Source: Zygnema cylindricum (lineage: Eukaryota; Streptophyta; Zygnematophyceae; Zygnematales; Zygnemataceae). From it: 64,000 bases of DNA. Of the stretch, positions 1 to 13,100 are shown in pieces; within the stretch, counting starts at the first letter, position 1, and every line of letters begins with the position of its first letter. The stretch is taken from assembly GCA_037447655.1 (NCBI GenBank), contig JBBHKE010002967.1, positions 51,016 to 115,015 on the forward strand. The letters run 5' to 3'. Made by a program: the position numbers and the translations under genes. The notes below the pieces were generated by a model. The model did not search any database. It saw nothing but the letters and a program-made list of their open reading frames with translations, and had not been told where the DNA came from.

Positions 1-719
1 GAGACTGTTTTCAACCATAATATATCAACCAAATGCTTGAGCCCGTGTGCACTCAGGAGGTGGACCTGTGTGCTTCTCATCACTCTCGCGTTTGCACTCC
101 GGATCAAGTCTGGCCATTCACACCCACCAACCAGACTTACCACTAATCAGATCCTAACAAAATTAATTTCTCCTTCAAACAGCAGCATACTAAGTTAGGC
201 ACGGATTCGACTCATAACCATATCCGGTTTTTATTAGAGCAGCCATTCCCACGATCCTGACACAGGGACACATGTCACTATAGTGTTTGGCCGATTTGCC
301 AAAGGTGTTGAGTGTTTCAAACAATTAAACCTAATCAATGCTTAAATGTTTCGAGAACTTTGTCTTTCTCGACATTTAAGAAACCAAACTAGCATACAGT
401 TACGTCCAGACGGCCGCGATTTGAACGCAATACTAAGTCACCGACAACAAGAGTCTGTCACTATGTTTAAGCGAATGGTCCAACTGCTTCCACGACATTT
501 CAACATTTTGGAGTGGACTTGATCAAAAGCAAAAACGAATACTAGTGAGGCAAATAAAGTGCCGAGCACAGAAAGCTACTGCAAAACACCGAGGTCCTTG
601 AAACAAAAATATAGAGCTGAGCCACAAGAAAACCATAAAAAGCCAAAAAAAACCCAGAAAAAAACCAAACAAAACACAAAAAGCACCCAAAAAACAACCC
701 TAAAACACCCTCAACTCAC
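1..719 (-). other. ATG2 last intron (partial), no gene seen
   Basis: Non-coding sequence following the exon 12 donor. I looked on the minus strand for the expected short last exon and saw no convincing acceptor plus coding match, so the gene end is placed outside the window. The plus-strand A-rich stretch around 600-720 gives a spurious Lys/Gln-rich open frame and is not called. Confidence 0.6.
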
Positions 720-1116
720 CCATTCCGAACTCCGAGAAGAGCGCGTTGAACAGCTCCTGCAGCAGCCGAGGCAGGCGCTACAAGAGCTGCTGGAGCTGCT
801 CTCAAAGCTTTACCGACGGCTTTTCCAGCCCCGGCTCCCCTCTGATATGCCTTCACGGGATTCCCTACAAGTCCAGAGGCACTTCTCTGAAGACCCAAAC
901 TAAGACTTTCGTAAGCCTGTTTCAGGCCTTCCTTCGGCCCTCCTGGTTGCCTCACAATGTCTTCAGTCCCTGGAGTCGAAATTGGGGGTGTAGTTTGTCG
1001 GGGAAAACCCCCTAAAACTGCCTCAGTATGTTGAAGAAGATCTTGGGCTCCTCCGGCCAGATGGGCTCCGACACCGAGAGCTTCGAGTGAGACACTTTTT
1101 AAAAAGGCAGCAGCAC
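720..1116 (-). CDS. ATG2: ATG2 exon 12: C-terminal ATG2 domain
   Basis: Residues 2400-2531. The G left by exon 11 joins GT to give [20 protein letters not shown] and [15 protein letters not shown]; then [40 protein letters not shown], and the alanine-rich stretch [20 protein letters not shown]. This is the classic plant ATG2 C-terminus. The strong donor AATGG|GTGAGT two bases into a Gly codon shows that at least one more coding exon follows beyond position 1. Confidence 0.92.
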
Positions 1117-4100
1117 CTGTGGGCCAATATTCATCATTAAATTAACGTTTCTTTCTGTCTGCATAAATTTTCTTGGGTGAGAAAAAAAAAATTTACATGC
1201 AAAAAGGGGGGTTTATGATTTTCAGTAGGGAGTTTGCAGCAGTGCGGGAATGATGACAAGTAGTGTGGGAATCGAATGATCCAAAGTGAAATTTGGGAAC
1301 TTAAAAGAAATACTGGTTTCACTTGATCCCAGAAAAACTTTTCAGGTTTTGCAGGAAATGTCAGAAAACTTTCAGAAAGCCGTCGTGGTTACGATTGAGG
1401 GGATCCACAATCTACAAATCATAATCAACCGATTTCCATGGCACGTGAGACACAACCCTACCACTAATTCAATAAATCTATTCAATTCATCCGCCAAATT
1501 CAACCCGTACTGAGCACCCAGTCCTTGCAGCTTTACTCATTTTCCATATTTCAAACCAAGTTCTCACCGCCTGATAGCTGGAAAAAAACAACCAGTCACC
1601 CATGAGAAAACATTTGGAAACACTATATGTGGTTACCACAAACTATACATGTACTACACAGGATAGTGCGTGTGTAGTATGGGGAAACAACATATAACGC
1701 TTCCAATTGTTTTCGCACATTTGAACTATGGTAACAACATCTCAGCAAGGTGGAGCAGTTGCCACGACGAATCTGCAGTAGGGCGACTTTTTCCAATGAA
1801 ATGTGTAATGAATGTTCTCGTACTGCTGAGTGGCTTCTTAAAAAATGCTTTTACTGACCAGATTCTGACTTCCGCAAGTCAATTTGAAGGCACAATCTTG
1901 TAGGGATCATCGTTAAAGAGTGGGAAACTGTGGCCAAGTTATGCATGCTTAGAATATGCGTATCTAACCTTACACCATACTGCATTTTTCACTCATAAGG
2001 TTATTACCCTATCAAGGCTTTACCCGCATTTTGAGGGCAAATCGTACAATTCGTAAAAGAAATTGAATGATTATGTGTACAGATAATCATAAAACTGTGC
2101 GATTACTTCAACATGAGGATAAATTTCTCTCCTGAAATTGCACTATCAGTAAATTTTGCACTAAAAACGTAGAACATGGCCTCATATTCCGCCCTTCAAA
2201 TCAATGGTTAGGTTTTTCCACCTTTACGCATTCCTTTCAAAAGGCGACGATCCCGGCGGTAATGTTCCACAGGGAGGACAAAAAGTTGAGCAACTCCCAC
2301 TCCAAGGGCGTACAGGGGAGAGATGGGTCCAACTCCTTGGACAAACTTATGGAGCTGACCCCACCCAAAATAGAGAGGGAGGGAAGAGAGAAAGTTTGAG
2401 GGGGAGGGGGAGGGGGAGGGGGAGGGGGAGGGGGAGGGGGAGGGGGAGGGGGAGGGGGAGGGGGAGGGGGAGGGGGAGGGGGAGGGGGAGGGGGAGGGGG
2501 AGGGGGAGGGGGAGGGGGAGGGGGAGGGGGAGGGGGAGGGGGAGGGAGAGGGGGAGGGGGAGGGAGAGGGAGAGGGGGAGGGAGAGGGAGAGGGAGAGGG
2601 AGAGGGAGAGGGAGAGGGAGAGGGAGAGGGAGAGGGAGAGGGAGAGGGAGAGGGAGAGGGAGAGGGAGAGGGAGAGGGAGAGGGAGAGGCGCAGCCGGTG
2701 TAGAGGGAGAGGGAGAGGGAGAGGGAGAGGGAGAGGGAGAGAAACAGAGGCCGACCAACTAACCAGCTGACCACTGACCTCTCAGCTTGGTAAGAGAGCA
2801 CAAGCTTTTCCATCAAACTCTGTGTCAACCCACATGACAAGAAAGCTTCCGGAAAACTTTGACAAAACACCAGTTTTTCAACAACAAGATCAAGAAGCCG
2901 ATCTACAACGGGTGACGCTGCCTTATGCTTCCTCCTTCCTTTCAAATAGGTAACTTAAACATGTAAAACAAACATGTAGTTTAAGGAACCGACCTGCCGA
3001 TGTGATATATCTTCGAGCCACTCTCCAGCTACAGTGCCCCCAAGGCTTCCCCATCCATGAACTCCCTTCGCTCGTACTCCTTTCAACTCCACATCCACTT
3101 CCTGCCCAAGTCACTCTCAAATTTTTAGGAATCCTTGCTCTAGGAAACCCTTAAAGTGCCTACCAACCCTGCTGCTCCTCTTTAGCTGCTAAAAAGCCCT
3201 GAAAACCCTGAAAAACCTGAAAAATCCTGCTACTCCGATTTTCGACCCAAACAACTTCAATCCACAAATTTCAACAACGTCTTCACGGAAGTCCTGGATC
3301 AGTCATCTGAGTCATCTCATCGATAGAGCAATTACGCGAAAGAAATTTACCCTAAAGTTGAGGCTGAATCATAAAGGTTTCTAAGAAGCCACACGTACAT
3401 ACTCAGCCAGCTGACGTAAAGTACAATTTACCCTCAAAACGGGGGTAAAACTTTGAGAGTGTTATAACCCCATGGCTGACAAAACTACAGTCTAGAGATG
3501 GAACCCAAAGGCAACCCAGTAAAATACACCATGAATCGCTATTAGCGTCAATATCTCTAATTGGGTGCTGGTATTTTTGCCCTCTGACCACAAAATAGTG
3601 TAAGCAATTCTGATTGCTGTTTTCTTAACACCAGGTCTTAAGCGGTTCGCAAAAAGAATTTGCGTTAAGAAAAAAACAATATAGCATTAAACACACTATT
3701 TTGTGTGCACAGGAAAAAAAAAACAGGAAAGCAATTAGTGTCATCAACACTAATTGCGATTCACAGTGTAGTAAAAAAACAAAAGGGCGGAGGAGGCGGG
3801 GGGGGAAGGAACTCCTGAGTAGGAATGCCCACCTTCCAGCAAACAAGGTTTGCGAGTTGCGCATAATCGCCTCCTCGAAGTGCTGTTAAGTCCACCCTTG
3901 TAGGAGTGTAGTCTACTCGAATACTCAGAGGACGCATTTCACAAATCTGGGAAAAGACCAAAAACCAAGAAGGAAAAACTGAAAAGTGTTATGGAATCCT
4001 TCCAGGGAACAGCCCAAACCGTTGATTATTTACTGAATTTTGTTATGTTAAAAGAGTTGTACAACACATCAAACCTTCGATGCACGAATTCTTCAGATGT

Positions 4101-7100
4101 ATCAGTTCTGAACTTAACCAGAAAAAGTGTTTACACTTTAAAGATGCCCAATATAATATCAACTGCACAGGCAAAGTCATCTGCCAACACAAAGAACTCC
4201 CTCCCCTCATCATCATTTTAAGTTCAAACCAAATGCATTTGAAAGTTCAAATGCTTGAACAGCATTGCAGCACAAACTTGTTCATCAGTTTCCGCATAGA
4301 TTGCAAATAACTTGCTAAATGAGGATGTCTACCATGTGTAGAAACTATCAACAAATGCTATACATTGGAGGTTCATTTGACAACCAATCAGGCAGATTTC
4401 CAATAGGTAAGGAGCTCCCTGTAGTGATGTGAAGTGTATCAAAAAATCCTCAATATCTTTCAATAAGATAGGCGGCTGAAGTGAATAAACAATACACCTA
4501 TAAAGTACACTGGTTAAAGAATATTTTTGATACAGAAGACTGACCAACAGCAAAATATGAATTCACAGACAAAAAACGCCTTTGGTTCTTTTCCTGTACT
4601 TTGACTTTCCTGACTACTCCTGTATCCTCGGTTCTGTTGTAAAACAGTTAACAAGTTGAATTGTAACTTAATGGATTTTCATTTGGACTAACAGCCTGAT
4701 GTCTGTAAGCCACCACTTTGTCAATTCTTTTTTTTTTTTTTTTTAACTTTCCATTTTATCGCACTTCCTATATGCTATGGTTGTTATTCTTTTCCAAGGC
4801 CACAGTATACTGAAGGTCAGTTTTACCTCAAAACTATATGATTGATTATGGATAAAATACAATATTTGATAAACAGTTTGTAACCATGAAAATGGAGGGC
4901 TGTATAACGATGGGCAGTGTACTGTACTTTATGTATACCTGAAAAAATGGTAGTAGAGCCTCGGCCTCTGCTGCCGCCTCCAAATCCTGGGCAGTGAGCA
5001 CCGCAACAGGGACAGGCAACCCTACGGTTGAGCTTCCACCTTTCCCTTGACTTGGTGTTCCAGATACACCCTCGGGAGGGATAAAAAACAAGGTGACAAA
5101 GTCAAGGTGTCTTTGTTCTAAATGAAGTCGAACAGGAAACAGTGCGAGTGTTAACCTGTCCAAAAATACCAGGAGAGCTATCAGCAAGTCTGATAAAAGC
5201 AGCAACGAGGACACTCATCTTTCTGATGATAATCACGGGAAGACATGCTACGTCTGCCAATGCCATGAAATTAGCTCTTATGATGATCACAATGATGAAA
5301 ACTTCTTATCTCTTACGACATAATTTCATTTCCTTCAATATCATGCGAGACACAACAGTGGAGCAGGCTCTTATACACCAGCATGTTCATAAATTCTCAG
5401 GATTATCTGGAGATCTTGGTGCAAATGACACACCTGTACTCCTCAAAAATTGCCGATGGGTCTGGTCGGACAGCATCCATAAGAACACGAACCGCCCTTG
5501 CTGATGCTTCACGAGGAAGAGCTTTTGAACGATGATAACCCATCACCAACTGCCACGGGGCATCACGACTACGGTCATAGACTCCCACGTCTCTGACACT
5601 CACTGCAAGACGAGATGCATAGACTCTTCCAGGACCAAACGTGTCTTGCTGAATCTCCATGCCTTCAAGTACTACCTCCATGCACATGTCTGTCTGCCGA
5701 TTAGAGTTCCAGGATATTCCAGTCCGGATAGCCTCACCGCCTGTGTTTATGGGCCAATCATTTCCTCCGTACAGGCGCCATCTGACACTCACTTCCTTCA
5801 TATGGACTCTCCTTATTGACGGTGGGTACCGCTTAGAAAGAGATAGGCTTTTTCCTCCCCTCGATCGCCTATCACCTTTCCTTCCTTCGCTTAACGGATC
5901 AACGTCTGGCATAGAGGCTCCTGCTTGTCGATCACCATCGAAATCTATATTTTTTGGTTCAGGAACATGATTTTCTCGTACATTGGCTGCTTGACCCTCA
6001 TACCATCCTGAATGAATCTGCACTCTTCCTGCCTGTCGTTTTCTTCCTATAGGCCTTTGCTCTCCCTCTGATTCCTGCAAAACTGCCTGATCGGCCCTCT
6101 CTTCCATGTATCTACAGCCAGACTTGTAAAAGTCCTCAATGACAACAGGAAGTTTTGGCATGCTACAAGATGCCATATCAGCCCTTGAGTTTTTTCTATG
6201 GAAAGATTCATGGACACCGTCATTACTTTGAAATGCTGAATTGGAGAATAAGGCGCTTGTTAGCGTATTGACACCTGGATTACTGCTCATCCCACTGCTC
6301 ATCACATTGCTTAAATTCTCCTCTGACATCTCAGCTTCAACGCCAATTGTATCACAACCTCCACTACTTGACAAAGCTTCTGTGCTGCCAAAACCGCCTT
6401 GTTGCTGTACATTCTTGCTCTTCATAGGCGGCTGGTCTCCTCTTCGAGGACTAACAAATGCATCCTCACTCAAACCTGCAAGAACTCTCTGGATAACAGT
6501 ATTGCAACTGCCAGCTATGTACACATTCCTGTCTTCTTGCAACGCATGTCCTGCTCCATCGGAGGAAACCTCCTGATTTGCTTCATTTCCTTGACAGGAA
6601 GACGCCATTTGTCCTTCAGATTGTCCTCCACAACTCCTCTTGACGACGTCGTCAACAGACGCTGGAGTGACAGACCAGATTTCTCCACCACCTAATGGAA
6701 TAGCAGTAGCTGTCGCAGGAGGCCGTGTAGGGACCACGTCAGAAGCGAGTAACTGTGATAACTGAGAAGCCAAACGCCCAATCGCAGCTGTTGTATCTCG
6801 GCACGTCTCAAATCGAATCAGACAGTTTGTGCAACTGACCACCAGAGGAGGCGACTCTCCTTCTACCATGCTCACATGCGCTTCCATAACTGCTGCCCGC
6901 GCAACCTGATAAACGATCCCAACCAAATAATCTTTAATCGTCTATAATGCCCTTTCATATGAACTTGAAAGACCTTCACATATACAATGCTCATATGGAC
7001 ATTTTGTGATGATCACACTCGGAACTCTTAAACTCTAACGTCTGCAGATGCACCAAAGCAAAAAAACAGTTTTGACCCCTGCACTTGAAACAAAAGTTCA

Positions 7101-10100
7101 TCGTTGAAAAGCAGATGTGTTTCAACCCTTGCCATCATTAACGAGAGCAAACAAACTATCTATCAGCACCAACGAGTGACCAGTCACCAATAAAAGTGGC
7201 TTCACTGACCACATACATTACCTACCAGCTTAAGAGCAGAAGACTACATATACTGAAGCTACAAAGTTCACAACTACAAGTATGGCTTGCCCTTAGCGAA
7301 GTTCATAATTGTGTAATCATTTATAATCAACACTAATAATGGCGCAATCATCCAAAACCGGGTGTGATCCACAACTATTTATGTTCTGTCAAAAAACAAA
7401 TTGCGTCAGTTAAGTTCACAAAACTATTAGATAGACTTGGTTCAAAAACTGGTGCGGACCAGACAAACAGTGACGAACACGTACTGCATGGCATGAACCA
7501 ACGAAAGTGGGCGAAAATGTACCTGCACAAATCCTGCTTGCTGCAGAATAGCCCGAGTGTAGACTCCACGGGGAACTGTCCGAGAAGACCGGACACCTAT
7601 ATCTACTATACTTCCTGCCGCATCTCTCAGCCATATTGTGCAAGCTGCTGTTGGTTTTGCCCCAATAGAGATATCACTCGCCAATCGTATAGCTGAAGCT
7701 GCCATAACACAGGCCACAGCCGCTCCGTCTGGAGCCAGTCTGCAATCTGAATTTATATTGTATACATGAAACAAACAATAGAAATCAGAAATGCAACTTT
7801 GCCCACCTGAAACAATTTGAGAGGGAGTCTATTGACACTTGAAACCTCATTACCAATCCAGGATAACAAAGAAGAACTCTCCTGAGAGGCCCTGCGATAC
7901 ATATGCAACTGATATAAGCTGAACTTGATTTAATTAATACATTGAAATTTGTTGCATAAATGATCATTTCAAAACAATACTTCAAGCAGGTTCAGGCAAG
8001 GCTCACATTCACCTGCAAAAGTACAATTTGCAGATGTCGTAGAAGTGTCCAATGCCTCAGGCCCAGGTTCATATACAACCGCAGAGTCATAAACATCAAG
8101 CAACAAGTACACTGAAGACACCACGATAATTTCGTCCAACTTTGACTCCATCCGCTCTGCCTTTACGCCAGAAATATCACTCGCTCCACGTTTTTCCTCT
8201 GAGACCTTTTCCCTCGACTCTTCCATATCCACACTTTCCCCTTTCACCTCCTCTACAAACTCCTGTAGGGCCTGAAGCCAATCGAAGCGCCCCCCTTTTC
8301 CTATCAAGGTTCCACCCCTCAGACTTACAGCAATGACAGCATCACTGCTCCGTCCACCTCCTGGCCATGCGACATATGTCACAGTCGAACCAACCAAAGC
8401 ATCTGCCAATGCATTACCCTCCCCTACTCCGCCATCTCCTCTACCTAAAGAAGCTCTGCTACACTCAAATGCTAACCATTCACCTTCGTGCCCACCAGTA
8501 TCAGAAAAAGCGTCACACCTTTCCCCACTCCATGAACTTCCTGCCATTCCTGGAGTTTCTGTTTCCTGAGGTGTGTTATAAAGACCGGATGTACCGACAT
8601 GGGCACACGGGCAATCAAAACTGCAGTTGTCTGGAAAACTATGGGCATAAACGCCTCGACTAGATGTACCCATCTGCGTTTCTGGTGAAATGTTAACATC
8701 CGGTCCTGCGACATAAATCTGGCAATCCTGATGTTGCAGCCATGAATATTGACTGTCTGGCACGCCTCCCACGGCTACTGCATGAAAGGCAGAAGTATTT
8801 TCTAGTTTTAGACGTACATGTTTCCAGCCCCGACCCCAATCGGGCCTTTTTTGCCATACTGGCCTGTCATTATCCTTATCAAGTCGATTATTTTCCTTTC
8901 CATGGATGTTACTGCCTGGTTCAGAAGCTCCCAAGTGGACAACGATTTCCAAGGAGACACAAGAAAAGTGGCAGGCTACCTGTAGACCCTCCTCACCTTT
9001 AAGCGGACCACTAACTTGCCTAATGTCCTCAAAAGGTGCTCGCGGACATGTTTCTTGTAACAGACCAGGATCAATGAATTGTTTCAACACAAAATCCAAA
9101 CATCGGAAGACCTTCATGAGGAGTCTAACCTGCTCAGCAGACACAGAAACAACCACATGACCAACCTTTACAGCTGCTTGAATGGGAGATGATGCCATCA
9201 TCTGTTCCCGGACCTCACATGCATGAAGATCCTCTACTCCTGCTTCACTCACTGCTGCCGCAGCAAAATCCGATCCATGGCCCCCACCTACTCCACTTCC
9301 TCCATCGGCCCTCTTTCGTTGAGCCATAGTTGCATCCCACGCCTCCCTCAACAGCCATGTTCCTGTCTTTGCCCTTTGAGATGACAGAATCTCCACCGAC
9401 ACGGCACTGAAATCTGGCATATCTGACCTTCTTCCTGTCGCGACATTTCTTATGCTTGTAGACTGAGGCTCTGTTGAGGCTCCTTTAAACTCCTTAGCTG
9501 TTAGACTGAAAATACGGCATGGAAGTCCAAAGAATGGATCAGATTGTGTTTGAGAATCAACACCTTTTTGTGTGTCTCTTGCTGAAAGCAGGAATGCATC
9601 TACTCTGGCGAGAGACACACTAAGTCTATCTTTGCTAGATGGAACTAAAGCGCCAACCACTCCCTCTCCCTCTTTTTGAGACAGTTGTTCAAAAAATATC
9701 AGTGACTGCTGGCCTTCCCCACAAGCTCCTGAACGAAAACCACTTGCCCTTCCACTATTCTGTGTCAAACCTCTGACATCAACTACAATAAAACAACCCT
9801 GCTGAGGAAAACTGTTTGTGCAAAACTTAACATCGAGAGAGACTTTGTTGTTCCTGTCCACAACCTTGTCGTCCTCTGACAGTCCATAACAAAGTCCTAT
9901 CCGGAGAAATTCACATTGAACGTAGACACGGAGTTCATCAATGGGCCGACCCTGCCCTGTCTCCGCTTCACCATTGCGTACATCGACCCCAATTTCCTGT
10001 TTTGATGCCCCATGTTGCCAACAACTAGTTTCTTTTCCATTCCTGTACCCAGAAGTCTGTTTGAAATGAGCCCCGAGGGTCCCCAATCCATATGTCCATC

Positions 10101-13100
10101 CTGCGATCATAGGCTGAATCCTACTGACTACATCCAGGTCTAGCCATAATGTAGCAGGAAGTAAGGAGATTGTGATATCAAGAGTGCCCTTTCCTTCTTC
10201 CCGGCCTCTTGTCCAGGCAGTGCTACTTGTCTGACGAGGAGGAAGCCATGAAATAGTGGCGCGTATTGCAGTCACATCTTGAAAATGGAATGTTTTATTA
10301 GTGTCAGTATTCTTCGTTGGAGATGTCAAACTGCCAAAGTCCAGATATCGCCTTCGCTCCATGCCTCCCAATTTGGCGCTACAAGGGTCAATACTTCTGT
10401 AGCCCGAGGGAAGAGCGTTCATGACTTGCTTAGATAAATCATTAAAAGTTGGCAAAGATGGTAAATTACCAGGCACTTGCTCTGCTAACTCAGCTACCAT
10501 TACCGTGACCTCAGTCACAGTTTGGTGATCAGACGTCTGCAATAAATTAAAAACAGAAGGAATTCTTCAGCTAACACAAATAGTGTAGTACATCTGACGT
10601 TACAGAGTGAATCATCATTAGAGTTAAGAAAAAGAAAAAAAAAACGTGGGGTTTATTTGTGTTATTGATTCTAGCTTAGGTTCGAGCAGCTTGGATGATT
10701 TTCAAAACCTTACCCAACTAGCTTTAAGAAAGAAACAATTAGCATATTTAACGCCATTTTATGTTTCAGGCAAAAAAACGGGTACCAAAAAAGTGTTGTC
10801 AACCCTGACAGCGATTCACGGGGCGCTGCTCTGCAACTATGGGAACCAAGGATACATATATAGTACCTAACATTGCACTTCTTGTATGTGTCACCACATA
10901 TGACACCCTTAGCATGCACAACATGATGAAAAGTGTCAATTCAAACTGCTAAAAAACCATGCTGTCTCCATCAGTGACACATTTCTTTCGAAACTATGCA
11001 TTCTTGGCAATGAATATAAATAATATGGTTCTCAATCAACAGAAACATCAAGGGTCTAAAATACACATTTGCCACCAGCAGAATGGAAACAGATTTACTA
11101 GCAGCTTACAATTAAGGAGATAACGGTCTGCTTAACCAAGACCTCCAAATATCCTGGCGTCCTCTTTCCTTCTTCCAACTCCTCTTCTGTTTTTTCCAGC
11201 AGACAGGCAGGGATTGAAGGCTCTCGACCCTTATCCAGCTCTTCTTCACTTTCACTATATACATATTCGCTCCCATAATATCGGAGATTGTTACCAGGAT
11301 GTCTTGATTCCACAAACGCCCATTCATTCCCATTGTCTTCTGACCCATCAGTTGTTAATGCTTCAGTTCCAAATTTAAAGGTGCCCCCATCATCCATGAA
11401 ATAATTGTGGCTGCCAGTGAGAGGAGGAATACAATCATGGAAACTCCTATAAAGAATGTCTTCTTCAACGGTTTTGGCCATGTGATACACTGAATTTACA
11501 TTAGGCGTGGTATCGCAGTGCACTTCAGGAGAGCTTTGATAATCAGGCTTCATCTCGTCCTCATAGAAAAGACGAACAGTTACCGAAACTAGCCGAACAG
11601 TTGCAGAAATGTGGGCCGAGACAGCAGGGACTGCAAAACCGTAGAGAAGACATCAGGCCATCAGGACAGCTGCACCAATCTTTACATAATCGTCAAGTAA
11701 AAATCTTAAAAAATCGAATCATCATTTGGAAAAACTTGCTTGCTATTTGTGACTTTTCTCAATTGGCTATTGACCAATCCTACATAATTAGGTGTACAAA
11801 TAACCTTCCATAAAAGCTTCTGCAAAATGCATAAACACCACCAAAGTTTTCTGCAAAGTATACCGTGATTAGGACAGATGAAGCACCAATCCTACAAAGC
11901 CAGACAGAAAACAATAAAGGCTGTCCAGATAGGCATGGAACAGTCACAACAGCATACATCCCATAACAAGGCAAAGACGCGAAATTGTCACAAACAATGT
12001 AAAACAAGAAATCAGAACCAACCAAACCAATAAGTTCAGATTTCACGATGACATCCCATTGCCCTCATTCCCGCTCCCTCTTGCCCCTTCCCCTCCTCCT
12101 CACCATAATTCTGATCCTTACCCTTCTCCCAAACCTCCTTCCGTCCTCAGCCCTCTCATCTGTCTGCTCTGCCCCTGCCTCCCCCTCCCCCTCCCCCTAT
12201 CCCCCTCCCCCTCACTCTCTCCCGCCCTCCCTTCCTCCCATCACCTGGCAAAGCTGCGGTTGCTCCGGCAGCGAGGTTAGAGGTTGCCGTTATGGCACTT
12301 AGGGCGCTGCAAGTCCAGGTCCAGAGCCCACTGCCGCATACACTGCTGGAACTTCCCAAACTGTTGTCGAGGCAATCGAAAAACTCGTCCACACTACATC
12401 CAGTACACAACCAAAACGATTTAGTGAAACCGTAGTCATGGAGCTCAACGGTTCCTTCTAGTACCTGATGACTCAGGCATAATCCGGCAATGTAACGACT
12501 TGCCAGTTCTTCGAGATTGTGACACTTTAAGAATGTTAAATAGAAGACGAAAAAACCAACGATTGTGAGTGTAAATCAAAATCGAGTGCAGAGGAGATAA
12601 TCGTGTGTTCGACAATGTCAACAAAGAGAAGAGTGATCTTATGCCTAACGAAATTGGTGTGCAAAAAATGCACCTTCAAACACCAAATGACAAGCGTGAG
12701 ACATTCTGAGGGCAAGCTGTTTTCTTCAAAACTAATGCATAGTTATACATTAAAACAAATATTTCACATCCTACACACTTTAAGAAAAGTCTAATACACG
12801 GGCAAAGCTGAATTGAAGGGCACAGATTCCCAACTACAAAGACATGCAACGCCAGAACATAGGTTCACATTCTGGTGGTTTGAATCACGAACAGGAACAA
12901 GAGGTTGCCGTCACAGTTTAGGATGAAATGAGAAAGCGTTCCCATTCTTCATGCTTTAACACATCGTCAAAGTTTGTGGATTCAATATGACTTTCTTGAC
13001 CTACTCAGACCAGTAAAAGATCTAGGCCTATCCATAAACTTGACCTTATCATTTAATGCCTGATAAACAAGCAAATCGCCAACTAGGTGTAACCATGCAA

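Noticed and set aside
1-560. Final coding exon of ATG2
   Set aside because: No minus-strand acceptor followed by the conserved terminal motif was found, so the exon is assumed to be outside the window.
2204-2945. Long open frames on both strands encoding poly Arg-Gly, Ser-Pro, Leu-Pro or poly-Pro proteins
   Set aside because: They are translations of the hexanucleotide tract in ATG2 intron 10; a six-base unit keeps all frames open. Flanking sequence is intron and exon 11.
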